64,000 bases of DNA from NCBI GenBank assembly GCA_945867815.1, contig CAMBIX010000003.1, positions 62,001 to 126,000 of the forward strand, read 5' to 3'. Origin of the DNA: an uncultured Veillonellaceae bacterium (GTDB taxonomy: Bacteria > Bacillota > Negativicutes > Veillonellales > Veillonellaceae). Within the stretch, counting starts at the first letter, position 1, and every line of letters starts with the position of its first letter. This document shows, one piece after another, positions 1-8,216 of the stretch. A program made the position numbers and the translations under genes. Below the pieces are notes generated by a model. The model was not told the origin of the DNA, did not search any database, and saw nothing but the letters and a program-made list of their open reading frames with translations.

Positions 1-85
1 TTAAAAGAAGCTGTGCTGTAGCAAAACCAATACCTGACGTACCACCACTAATCAAGGCAACCTGTGTATCACTTCTATGAGGCAT
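1..85 (-). CDS. Short-chain dehydrogenase/reductase, N-terminal fragment (cut by window edge)
   Basis: Only the first 28 codons lie in the window. The ATG is at 83-85 on the minus strand, behind AAAGGAGG at 93-100. The peptide contains LISGGTSGIGFATA, the glycine-rich nucleotide-binding turn of the SDR (Rossmann) family, which binds NAD(P)H in oxidoreductases. The substrate cannot be guessed because the catalytic Ser-Tyr-Lys part lies outside the window. The TauE/SafE gene ends 110 bp upstream in the same direction, so read-through is possible. Confidence 0.75.
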   Translation of the reverse strand, partial: MPHRSDTQVALISGGTSGIGFATAQLLL

Positions 86-195
86 ATAAAATCCTCCTTT
101 TTATCATATACAAAGTATATACAAAGAAAGTACTTGCATTAATTACAAAGCAAATCACTCTATAGGAAAATAGAAACATCTAGTAAAAACAAAAT

Positions 196-969
196 CTATC
201 CTAAGGCACCAGATAGCGTATAATCATAAACTAGTTTTATTAGCATGCCAGCCGTCACCACAATAAGCAACAAGCGTACTAGGCGTGTACCGCCAGTTAG
301 AGCAAAACGAGAACCTAAAAAAGCACCAATAACCTGACCTACTGCCATGGACAAACCGTATAAAATATCAATTTGCCCCATTGTCAAAAACAGACCCAAG
401 GCTGTAATGTTGGTAATAAAATTTAATACCTTAGTATTGCCTGCCGCCTGCAAAAAATCAAAACCTAAGAGCAAAAAGGCAATGGTTAAAAACGTACCCG
501 TCCCTGGTCCAATGAAGCCATCATAAAGGCCAATACCAAAAGCCATAGTCACAAGTATAACTTGCTGTTTATAACCGCCCTTATGAAAGATATTCACCTC
601 GCCCCAATCACGTTTAAAAATGGTAAATAAAAGCACAGCGATTAAGAGAGCAATAACAATCGGCTTCACATAGGTAGGCGACAACCACATAACTAAAGCC
701 GCCCCTCCTAAAGAACCACAAAAGGCCAAAGGCACTAACCGACCGACTACGTCCCAAGATACAGCTCCATGCCTCGCATAATTAATCATAGCCGTAAAGG
801 CACCAAACACACTGCCTAGCTTATTAGAGCCTAGTGCTGTCGCTGGCAGTAAACCTGTTAATAATACGGCTGGCACCGAAATCAATCCGCCACCGCCAAC
901 AATAGAATCAACAAAACCAGCTAAAGTCCCAATAAAGGCTAAGATAAGAGCTATCTCATAGGCACTCAC
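196..969 (-). CDS. TSUP family (TauE/SafE, DUF81) membrane anion exporter/permease
   Basis: A 257-residue, strongly hydrophobic protein with about eight predicted membrane helices in two similar halves. The Gly-rich motif near residues 19-38 (VDSIVGGGGLISVP) and its counterpart near 150-168 (YDGFIGPGTGTFLT) are typical of the TauE/SafE (TSUP) family. That family moves small sulfur-containing or organic anions across the cytoplasmic membrane. Its start overlaps the stop of the TrpR-like gene by 4 bp, so the two are translationally coupled and probably share a transcript. The actual substrate is unknown. Confidence 0.85.
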   Translation of the reverse strand: MSAYEIALILAFIGTLAGFVDSIVGGGGLISVPAVLLTGLLPATALGSNKLGSVFGAFTAMINYARHGAVSWDVVGRLVPLAFCGSLGGAALVMWLSPTYVKPIVIALLIAVLLFTIFKRDWGEVNIFHKGGYKQQVILVTMAFGIGLYDGFIGPGTGTFLTIAFLLLGFDFLQAAGNTKVLNFITNITALGLFLTMGQIDILYGLSMAVGQVIGAFLGSRFALTGGTRLVRLLLIVVTAGMLIKLVYDYTLSGALG

Positions 970-1280
970 GGCGTTTCACCTGCATCCTTTTCTTTCAAAC
1001 GATTAAGGACAAGCACGTAACCATCCGCTCCATAGACTAGACTGCGTTTAACACGGCTAATCGTCGCCGTACTAGCCCCTGTTTGCTCAACAATCTCTTC
1101 ATAAGATTCACCGGCTTGTAACATTTCTGCCACTTCTAACCGTTGGGTTAAGGCTTTTAATTCACTAACTGTACAAATATCTTGAAAAAACTCATAACAT
1201 TCTTCCACCGTCTTTAACTGCAAGACCCCTTCAAACAAACGGTCTGTAGCCTGACTCCGTAATTTTTCATTAACACTCAT
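966..1280 (-). CDS. YerC/YecD-type TrpR-like DNA-binding regulator
   Basis: A helix-turn-helix protein of 104 residues if started at the ATG at 1280. That start has AAGGTG six bases upstream. An ATG six codons earlier (1298) lacks a ribosome binding site. The segment EEIVEQTGASTATISRVKRS near the C-terminus is the recognition helix region of the TrpR/YerC-YecD family (small dimeric repressors). It lies in an operon with the TauE/SafE transporter (4-bp overlap), so it may control that exporter. The effector is unknown. A TATAAT-like element lies upstream near 1347-1352. Confidence 0.8.
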   Translation of the reverse strand: MSVNEKLRSQATDRLFEGVLQLKTVEECYEFFQDICTVSELKALTQRLEVAEMLQAGESYEEIVEQTGASTATISRVKRSLVYGADGYVLVLNRLKEKDAGETP

Positions 1281-1368
1281 AGATAACACCTTATCCATTT
1301 ACTATCGACTATCATATGATTTATCTGCTTTCATGCTTTATTTCATTATAATATAGGCCTAATAAATA

Positions 1369-1403
1369 AAAAAGAGCGGATAAACAAATATCCACTCTTC
1401 CTA
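1369..1403 (-). terminator. Rho-independent terminator after metI
   Basis: On the minus strand AGAGTGGATA and TATCCGCTCT pair around a short loop and are followed by a run of T. It sits 31 bp beyond the metI stop and separates the methionine transporter operon from the TrpR-like gene. Confidence 0.8.
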
Positions 1404-1433
1404 TAGAGACTGTCTCACACTTCTCTTATCTAT

Positions 1434-2102
1434 TTACTTCTTATTCAATTTGCGAGACCACATATCCCCACCTACTTGGGCTATCTGTACCATAACCACT
1501 AAGATGACGATGGTAATAAGCATAATCGTCCCATCAAAACGTTGGTATCCATAGCGAATCGCAATATCACCTAGGCCGCCGCCACCAACGGCACCAGCCA
1601 TAGCCGAATAACCAATTAAGTTAATAATTAGAACCGTAATATTATCAATTATAGTCGGCATAGATTCTGGCAATAGCACCTTACAAATAATCTGATAAGG
1701 AGAAGCTCCCATAGCCCGTGCTGCTTCTACGACCCCACTATCTACTTCACGAATAGACGTTTCCACTAAGCGTGCCAGGAAAGGAATAGCCGCAATCGTC
1801 AAAGGCACGCAAGCCGCCGTTGTACCAATAGAGGTGCCTACAACCAACCGAGTAAAAGGTATAATAGCAACCATCAAAATGATAAACGGTATAGACCGTA
1901 AAATATTAACAATGACTCCTAATATATGGTTAACTGAATAATTTTCTAATATTTGGTTCTTACTCGTTACAACCAAAACGACACCTAATGGCACACCTAC
2001 AATGATAGCAATCACGGTAGATACAACAGTCATCTGTAAGGTTTCTAAGAACCCAGTCCACATTAAATCAGCCATCATCTCACTAAATAGTGGCATACCC
2101 AA
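1434..2102 (-). CDS. metI: Methionine ABC transporter permease MetI
   Basis: A 222-residue integral membrane subunit with five or so helices. The cytoplasmic loop around residues 130-150 (EAARAMGASPYQI) is the EAA motif that docks on the ATPase. It would form the D/L-methionine importer MetN2I2 in the cytoplasmic membrane. The start overlaps the end of metN by 20 bp, so translation is coupled. A terminator follows at 1369-1403. No substrate-binding lipoprotein (metQ) follows in the window, so MetQ must be encoded elsewhere. Confidence 0.92.
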   Translation of the reverse strand: MGMPLFSEMMADLMWTGFLETLQMTVVSTVIAIIVGVPLGVVLVVTSKNQILENYSVNHILGVIVNILRSIPFIILMVAIIPFTRLVVGTSIGTTAACVPLTIAAIPFLARLVETSIREVDSGVVEAARAMGASPYQIICKVLLPESMPTIIDNITVLIINLIGYSAMAGAVGGGGLGDIAIRYGYQRFDGTIMLITIVILVVMVQIAQVGGDMWSRKLNKK

Positions 2103-3123
2103 TCACCTCGCTCCGAATTTGTAACTCTTCTAAATAGGTTAAAGCCTTACGAACCTGTTCTTTTTCACCATCCAAGGCAATAATTAAATGACCAAAACTA
2201 GCCTCTTGAATGAAATCAACACCACCAAACAAGATAGTAACTTCAATACCAAACCGACGAATAACACCGGCAATGACAGGTTCTTTTGTAGAACCGCCCA
2301 TAAAGGCTAAGCGAACCACTGGTTTGGTGCCTTCATCCCAAGCATCATGTAAGTCCATATGTGCTTTTACTTCATCTGGTAAGTCATGACTAATCACAGA
2401 GCCAACAAACTCTCTCGTTGTCTGTTCTTTTGGATTGGTGAAAACATCAACAACTCGGCCCTGTTCAATAATTTTGCCACCTTCAATAACGGCTACATGA
2501 TCACAAATATCCTTTACGACCTGCATCTCATGCGTAATGATAACAATGGTTAAACCCATTTTTTTGTTAACATCTTTTAGCAAGTCTAAAATAGACTGCG
2601 TTGTCTGTGGATCTAGAGCAGATGTAGCTTCATCGCATAAAAGCACCTTAGGATTCGTTGCTAGGGCTCGGGCAATACCAACACGCTGCTTCTGCCCACC
2701 AGACAATTGTGATGGATAATTATCTAACCGATTAGATAACTTAACAATATCCAAAATAGGCAAAATCCGTTCTTTTATTTCTTTTTTACTATATCCTTGT
2801 AATTCCAAAGGAAAGGCTACGTTTTCATAGACCGTTCGAGATGACAACAAGTTAAAATGCTGAAATATCATACCTATATTTTTACATTCTTCCCGCAGCT
2901 CTTTATCTTTTAGCTTGGTAAGCTCCACCCCATTAACCGTCACCGTGCCAGATGTAGGGGCTTCCAACATATTAATACAGCGAATCAAGGTGGATTTACC
3001 TGCCCCAGACTGGCCTATAATGCCATAAATCTCGCCTTCTTTAACTGATAAACTAATATCTTTTAAGGCTTCTACGCGCGCGGCGCCGCCATACACCTTG
3101 CCAATGTGCGAAAGCTCTATCAT
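2083..3123 (-). CDS. metN: Methionine ABC transporter ATP-binding protein MetN
   Basis: A 346-residue ABC ATPase. Walker A (GQSGAGKST) is near residue 36, the signature LSGGQKQR near 141 and Walker B (LLCDEATSALD) near 162. The extra C-terminal domain (about 265-345) is the regulatory NIL/ACT-like domain of MetN, which senses intracellular methionine. The start is placed at the ATG at 3123, seven bases from GGAGGA at 3131-3136; the ATG at 3129 is too close to that site. It energises import through MetI and lies 24 bp downstream of the D-amino acid aminotransferase gene, probably in one transcript. Confidence 0.93.
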   Translation of the reverse strand: MIELSHIGKVYGGAARVEALKDISLSVKEGEIYGIIGQSGAGKSTLIRCINMLEAPTSGTVTVNGVELTKLKDKELREECKNIGMIFQHFNLLSSRTVYENVAFPLELQGYSKKEIKERILPILDIVKLSNRLDNYPSQLSGGQKQRVGIARALATNPKVLLCDEATSALDPQTTQSILDLLKDVNKKMGLTIVIITHEMQVVKDICDHVAVIEGGKIIEQGRVVDVFTNPKEQTTREFVGSVISHDLPDEVKAHMDLHDAWDEGTKPVVRLAFMGGSTKEPVIAGVIRRFGIEVTILFGGVDFIQEASFGHLIIALDGEKEQVRKALTYLEELQIRSEVIGYATI

Positions 3124-3147
3124 ATACATGTCCTCCGTATGATCGAC

Positions 3148-4008
3148 CTAAGCCAACCCTTCGTCTAATACTTTATTATAACCATCAGCTAAGCGTTGGC
3201 TAACTTTACCCGGCTTACCATCTCCTACTGGCTGTCTATCTAGTGTCGTCACCGGAATAACACCACCAATAGTGTCTGAGAAAAAGATTTCATCCGCATT
3301 CGCTAAGAATTCCTTATCAAATTCTTTTTCTAATACGGTAATACCTAAACTTGGTGCTACCTTCGTCACAACCATCTGCCGAGTAATCCCTTTTAAAATA
3401 AAATGATCAGCTGGATGTGTATAGATAATCCCGTCTTTTACAACAAACACATTAGAGGTACTACCTTCTGTGCAGATACCGTCACGAAGGTAAATCGCCG
3501 CATAGGCACCCTTCTTTTCCGCTTTTGTCTGAGCTAACACATTAGGTACTAAATTAAGCGTTTTGATATCCACGCGAGCCCACCGTTCATCAGGCAAAGT
3601 AATAGCCTTAACCCCATCAGCCAACCTATTGACTTCATCCATATCTACAGGGTGAATAGACATTAAGAACTGCGGTTCTAACTTAGAACGGTCATACGCA
3701 TGATGGCGAGGTGAGACACCACGAGTAATCTGTACATAAATATAACCTTCGGTAATGCCGCTTTGTTCTATAATAATTTCATGTAATTCTTGAAAATCAT
3801 CTGGTGGCATGCGTACAGGAATATCCATTTCACGCATGGACCGATACAAACGGTCTTGATGATAAGAAAAGGCAAAGCAACGCCCCTCATGCACACGGGT
3901 TACTTCATACACACCATCGCCAAAAGTATAGCCACGGTCATCGAGACTAACACATTTAGCACCTGGTTCAACAAACTCTCCATTAAAATAGGTTAATTCT
4001 TTCATCAT
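3148..4008 (-). CDS. dat: D-amino acid aminotransferase (class IV PLP aminotransferase)
   Basis: A 286-residue fold-type IV PLP enzyme. The N-terminal YFNGEFVEPG and GDGVYEVTRV, the RGVSPRHHAYD stretch near residue 110, and the Lys in RVDIKTLN near 147 (the PLP Schiff-base position) match D-alanine transaminase. It interconverts D-alanine and 2-oxoglutarate with pyruvate and D-glutamate, supplying D-amino acids for peptidoglycan. Branched-chain aminotransferases are the main alternative, but the sequence is closer to DAT. It leads the metN-metI operon. A GGGGGTG site precedes two adjacent ATGs, so the exact start is uncertain by one codon. Confidence 0.85.
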   Translation of the reverse strand: MMKELTYFNGEFVEPGAKCVSLDDRGYTFGDGVYEVTRVHEGRCFAFSYHQDRLYRSMREMDIPVRMPPDDFQELHEIIIEQSGITEGYIYVQITRGVSPRHHAYDRSKLEPQFLMSIHPVDMDEVNRLADGVKAITLPDERWARVDIKTLNLVPNVLAQTKAEKKGAYAAIYLRDGICTEGSTSNVFVVKDGIIYTHPADHFILKGITRQMVVTKVAPSLGITVLEKEFDKEFLANADEIFFSDTIGGVIPVTTLDRQPVGDGKPGKVSQRLADGYNKVLDEGLA

Positions 4009-4028
4009 TACACCCCCAAGAATACCTC

Positions 4029-4050
4029 GATATAATAGCTTTATTATATC
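4029..4050 (-). promoter_or_regulatory. Palindrome overlapping the likely dat-metNI promoter
   Basis: GATATAATA and TATTATATC form a 9-bp perfect inverted repeat with a 4-base spacer. Read on the minus strand the first arm contains TATAAT, a plausible -10 box for dat-metN-metI about 35 bp before the start. A protein bound here would block initiation. No convincing -35 box was found. Confidence 0.35.
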
Positions 4051-4152
4051 ACAATAATCCCTATCTGCTTAACGGGATTTAATTAATAGGACTCAAAATA
4101 GCCTTAACTCTAAAATATATAAATAATATTCACTAACTAAATCATATTATGC

Positions 4153-5259
4153 TCATCGCCCAATTAGAAGACACCGCAACCAAGTAGGACAAATTTGGAA
4201 TAATCGCGTGCAAAAATAAGACAGACAAATTGTACACACATATAAGGCTACAACTACTAAGGCTGTAAGTAGCATCTGCATCTTGGCCAACACCGTCGTC
4301 AATATAATGAGCATAAACGGATGAACTAAATACATGCCATAAGACGTATCCCCCATGCCCTTCCAAAAAGCACGCATAGCACTCGACAAAGGCGTAACCT
4401 GAAAGAAGAACAAGAAAAAGATAATTCCCATGGCTGTATAGACCATCCCCATAGGACTTAGCTGATGAACCGTATAAATAGCTTCTAACAAGGTGTAATG
4501 CCATTGTCCCATAACATAATAATAGCTACCTAACATAAGTCCCACAGAAATAAGGAAGCCCACCGTAACAAGCAGACGGTATTTCCATAACCAAGCCGTC
4601 ACCACTTGATAGCGTTCCGCTACAACAGCACCAAATAAAAAGACCCAAAAATAATGGAGTATCCAATAATTAAGCCGCTGAGCCAAGGCATATTGTGCTA
4701 GACTATTCGATAACACAATATGTCCCGCCAAATAAGACGACCAAAAGTTAATACCTGTTTGAATCAGCCATAAGCCAATCATCCAAGCCACTGGCGCTTT
4801 CAATATGGCTTTAACCGCCCAACGCCAAAGAGGCATTAAGAGATAAAACCAAATCAAAATAACCATAAAATACAAGTGGTAAAAACCATTACCAAAGAAT
4901 AAAGTCACCCCAAAATGGTGAGGCCAAAGACCGCTATAATTATGGGCGCCTATAGCACTATACAAAACATAGAAAAACGACCACACCACATAAGGTACGA
5001 AAACGACTTTTAAACGGTGTTTTATAAACTGCTTATAAGAAAAATCAGCTGTCACCGGCGTATGATAAAACAAGCCAAAAGCAGACAAAAAGAAAAAAGC
5101 AGGCACACAAAAACGCGATAATATTTCAAGCACGCTAATAAGCTGTACATTAGCTAAAGGATTACTAATAGCTATAGAACCTACATGAATGGCAATGACA
5201 CCTAACATACAAAGACCACGCATGTAAGTAATCTCTGGCAAAAAACGAGGCTTTTCCAT
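4153..5259 (-). CDS. Acyltransferase family 3 membrane protein (OafA/YrhL-like)
   Basis: A 368-residue protein with about ten membrane helices. The N-terminal ITYMRGLCMLGVIAIHVG carries the early-helix His of acyltransferase family 3, and the C-terminal YGMYLVHPFMLI is also typical. Members transfer acetyl or other acyl groups onto extracellular polysaccharide, lipid or peptidoglycan. The gene begins on the base directly after the DUF4127 stop codon, so the two are translated from one message and may act on the same surface molecule. The acyl donor and acceptor are unknown. Confidence 0.82.
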   Translation of the reverse strand: MEKPRFLPEITYMRGLCMLGVIAIHVGSIAISNPLANVQLISVLEILSRFCVPAFFFLSAFGLFYHTPVTADFSYKQFIKHRLKVVFVPYVVWSFFYVLYSAIGAHNYSGLWPHHFGVTLFFGNGFYHLYFMVILIWFYLLMPLWRWAVKAILKAPVAWMIGLWLIQTGINFWSSYLAGHIVLSNSLAQYALAQRLNYWILHYFWVFLFGAVVAERYQVVTAWLWKYRLLVTVGFLISVGLMLGSYYYVMGQWHYTLLEAIYTVHQLSPMGMVYTAMGIIFFLFFFQVTPLSSAMRAFWKGMGDTSYGMYLVHPFMLIILTTVLAKMQMLLTALVVVALYVCTICLSYFCTRLFQICPTWLRCLLIGR

Positions 5260-6960
5260 TTATTGTACCTGCCCTTGCTGCATAGCGGCTTGTGCTGCGG
5301 CAGCCGCTGCAGCAGCTGCTCTAGCCTGTGCTTCCGCTTCTTGACGAGCACGTTCAGCTGCTTCACGCTGCTGGCGAATCTCTTTTTGCAGCGGCGCTAC
5401 CGGCTGGTCATATACATCAATTTCTGTTTCAAATAAACGTCCCCATGGGAAGCGTGCTGATACGGTTCGCGGATTAATTTGCAAATATTTTTGAGCAAAA
5501 TCTTGTACTCGTTCATCCATATATTCTTGCAACTTATGGTTTAACGTTCCTGTATAGCGTACGTTATCATTACGAATAGAATCTTGCATGCGATAAATAT
5601 CCTTACGAATATTAGCCTGATAAGCCCAGTTATCTAAGTACTGCTGGGTTAGCATATTCTTATGTGCCTGCGCTGACATATCTTTACCCAAAATGCCTTG
5701 TGCAATAGCATAACCAACTGTATTACTAGCCGTATTCCATCCATTGTAAGCATCTAATTTATATAATAGGTTTCGCTTATATAAACCATACACAAGCGTA
5801 TTATCTGACCCATTCGAATAAGAAATATCAGCGAGACTAACCGATACACCTTCATTAATAGCGGTTTGAATTTTATCCAAGAAGGCATTGGTGCTGGCTG
5901 AAATCATAGGGAAGTTTTCAAAGGCTTCTGATTCCCCTGTCGTCGTTGTTAACGGTGTATTAACCGCCAACAAAATATATGGCTTACCTTCTGTAACTTC
6001 CGTACCACCTACAGCTGTAATATGTTCAGAAATCGTCTTACCTATAGTCTGATCTTCATAGTGAGGAATCGTTTCAGCCCCACCTCCCAAAGGATAAATG
6101 ACTTCAAAAGTAGGGTGTAAATTATTTTTAATCACATGATAGCGAGCCATAAGCAATAAACCTAGCTGGTCCGCGCCAGGGAAACTATCATACACCGTTG
6201 GCGGCAGCCCCTTACTATATTCCTTTAAGTAGCGGCTTTCTAAGGCTGACTGAGATAGTTGACTTGTATCATCATGACCAAGAGCAAAATATGAAAAGAC
6301 ACCCTGTCTTGTTTCGTCAATTAATTCTTTATTAACAACCATATTTTTCTGACGACGGTTAAACCAATCCTGTAAGTAAGACACAGGCACCGTAGCCATT
6401 AATGAAAACAACTTATTCTCCTCTTCCGCACTAATCTGCCCCGCATCCAACTTATCCTGCAAGGCCGCAATTTGGAAAATAGTCGGCCCATACGTATCAT
6501 AGTAAGTTGGTTCTACGCCGCCCCCACTTGCACGAGGTGACCGCATAACCGTACCAAAGCCATAAATAGGTACATTGGGATATTTCTGATGTAATTCCGC
6601 AATCCGTTTAACCCGTTGTGTTAAGGTGTCAACAGACAAATTATGTTTTCTCGAATCAACTAGGCCACCGTAAATCAAAGAATCCGTACTTAAGACCATA
6701 GCATCCGCTTGACTCGCATGCTGGTCAACCCAATTCCAAATTTGGTCCGCATCTCCATGAAAGGTCTGCCCTGATAAATACACTTGCGGCGGTGTTATAA
6801 CCGTGTATCCGGCCCCTTCCGCTGTATCGACTGTATATAATAAACTAACTGGACGGTCGTCTTGTGGCACATAAAGGATAGTGCTGGCCGACGCCGTTGA
6901 TATGCCCCCTAAGACAGCTAAGGCAACAAGAGCTGCACAAAAGGAAACGCCTTTCTTCAT
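5260..6960 (-). CDS. Secreted DUF4127 family protein
   Basis: A protein of about 566 residues starting at the ATG at 6960, which has GAGGAG nine bases upstream; an in-frame ATG at 6987 lacks such a site. A signal peptide (MKKGVSFCAALVALAVL to about residue 25) is followed by ILYVPQDDRPVS, the hallmark of DUF4127, a family of unknown function with this conserved DDRP motif. The last 50 residues are a charged then Ala/Gln-rich helix (poly-Ala near the end), likely a coiled coil or wall-facing tail. It is co-transcribed with a membrane acyltransferase. No biochemical function can be assigned. Confidence 0.8.
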   Translation of the reverse strand: MKKGVSFCAALVALAVLGGISTASASTILYVPQDDRPVSLLYTVDTAEGAGYTVITPPQVYLSGQTFHGDADQIWNWVDQHASQADAMVLSTDSLIYGGLVDSRKHNLSVDTLTQRVKRIAELHQKYPNVPIYGFGTVMRSPRASGGGVEPTYYDTYGPTIFQIAALQDKLDAGQISAEEENKLFSLMATVPVSYLQDWFNRRQKNMVVNKELIDETRQGVFSYFALGHDDTSQLSQSALESRYLKEYSKGLPPTVYDSFPGADQLGLLLMARYHVIKNNLHPTFEVIYPLGGGAETIPHYEDQTIGKTISEHITAVGGTEVTEGKPYILLAVNTPLTTTTGESEAFENFPMISASTNAFLDKIQTAINEGVSVSLADISYSNGSDNTLVYGLYKRNLLYKLDAYNGWNTASNTVGYAIAQGILGKDMSAQAHKNMLTQQYLDNWAYQANIRKDIYRMQDSIRNDNVRYTGTLNHKLQEYMDERVQDFAQKYLQINPRTVSARFPWGRLFETEIDVYDQPVAPLQKEIRQQREAAERARQEAEAQARAAAAAAAAAQAAMQQGQVQ

Positions 6961-7235
6961 CGTCTCACTCCTCAAACAAACATGCATTAATAATTAATTA
7001 TATAATGAATCAACTATAAATGCTATAATAAATCAATAATACACATTCTTTATCCGAGATACATTTTCGAATTATCTAGCATCAATATCTACCAAGCTCC
7101 TTCCAGCTTATACCTATTGCGTCTCACCTAACGCCTTATCTAGCGTTTTCTATAAAAGCACAGCATTTCACAACAACTATATTCACCCGCATTTACCAGT
7201 ATAAGAATATCTACTAAAGAAAAAGAGCTTTCTCT

Positions 7236-8141
7236 ATGACACCTATCAAAATAAAAGAAAATCTTCTTACCTATGCACAAAAAAACTTACACATTCCCGC
7301 TATTGGTATTGCCTCTTGGCCCCTACCTAATGACGCCATACAACACATTACCTCTAGTGAAGGCTGCCCTTTTACACCAGGCACGCTAGCCGAACGCCTG
7401 CAAGGGGGCACTCAATTAACCAATCCACAAACAGCCATTGTCTGCCTATTTCCCTACTACCTGCCAGAGCCTCAAGAAACCCAACCGAATCTAGCCCGTT
7501 ATGCTTGGACAAAAGACTACCATCTTGTTGTCCCCCACTACCTCGACCGCCTTGGTCAGCACCTACAAAAGTTTACTCCTTGTCACTATGAAATTCATTG
7601 CGATACCTCCCCATTAACCGACCGATACATCGCCTATCTAGCTGGACTCGGTTTCTTTGGTAAAAATCACTCTCTCATTCACCCTACGTGGGGCTCCTAT
7701 ACCAATATCGGCACCCTGCTTGTCACGACTAAGCTACCTGCTGACAAGCCCCTAGACCTATCTTGCGGTAACTGTCAGTCCTGTATTAAGGCCTGTCCAG
7801 GGCAAGCCTTATGTAATCCTGAACTAAACTATGCCCACTGTAAAAGCTATATAACACAAAAAAAAGGCGTTCTCGCCGATGACGAAATCGCTATTCTACG
7901 AAAAACTCCCTTAATCTGGGGCTGTGACGTTTGCCAAGAGATTTGTCCCTATAACAAACACGTACCGACCACACCCATTCCAGAATTCCAAGACAGCCTT
8001 TCCCAACTTACTACAAACGATTTAGAAGGTCTAACTAACCGCACCTTCAAAGAAAAATACGCTGACCGTGCCTTCACCTGGCGAGGAAAATCTGTCCTAC
8101 TACGCAATTTAGATATTATAAATAAAAAAGTACAAATGTAG
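7236..8141 (+). CDS. queG: Epoxyqueuosine reductase QueG, short form
   Basis: A 301-residue cobalamin-dependent iron-sulfur enzyme of the last step of queuosine synthesis, reducing epoxyqueuosine in the wobble position of tRNA(GUN). The N-terminal half has the substrate/cobalamin region (DRYIAYLAGLGFFGKNHSLI). The C-terminal half carries two 4Fe-4S motifs, CGNCQSCIKACP near residue 180 and CDVCQEICP near 229. Typical QueG proteins are about 380 residues with a C-terminal HEAT-like extension; that part is missing here. The ribosome binding site is weak (AAGAG). The stop lies inside the terminator stem. Confidence 0.88.
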   Translation: MTPIKIKENLLTYAQKNLHIPAIGIASWPLPNDAIQHITSSEGCPFTPGTLAERLQGGTQLTNPQTAIVCLFPYYLPEPQETQPNLARYAWTKDYHLVVPHYLDRLGQHLQKFTPCHYEIHCDTSPLTDRYIAYLAGLGFFGKNHSLIHPTWGSYTNIGTLLVTTKLPADKPLDLSCGNCQSCIKACPGQALCNPELNYAHCKSYITQKKGVLADDEIAILRKTPLIWGCDVCQEICPYNKHVPTTPIPEFQDSLSQLTTNDLEGLTNRTFKEKYADRAFTWRGKSVLLRNLDIINKKVQM

Positions 8142-8171
8142 GTAGTTAACGCTACCTACATTTGTACTTTT
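8126..8171. terminator. Bidirectional terminator between queG and pepD
   Basis: A 20-bp perfect inverted repeat with a 6-base loop, flanked by A and T runs on both sides, serves the convergent genes queG and pepD. The queG stop TAG (8139-8141) is part of the left arm. Confidence 0.93.
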
Positions 8172-8216
8172 CATAGGCTTACTATAATAATATCCAACGC
8201 ATTTAAAGTGAGCGCC

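Noticed and set aside
4142-4504. 120-codon minus-strand frame inside the acyltransferase gene
   Set aside because: A shifted-frame shadow of a clear membrane protein gene, with no start signal.
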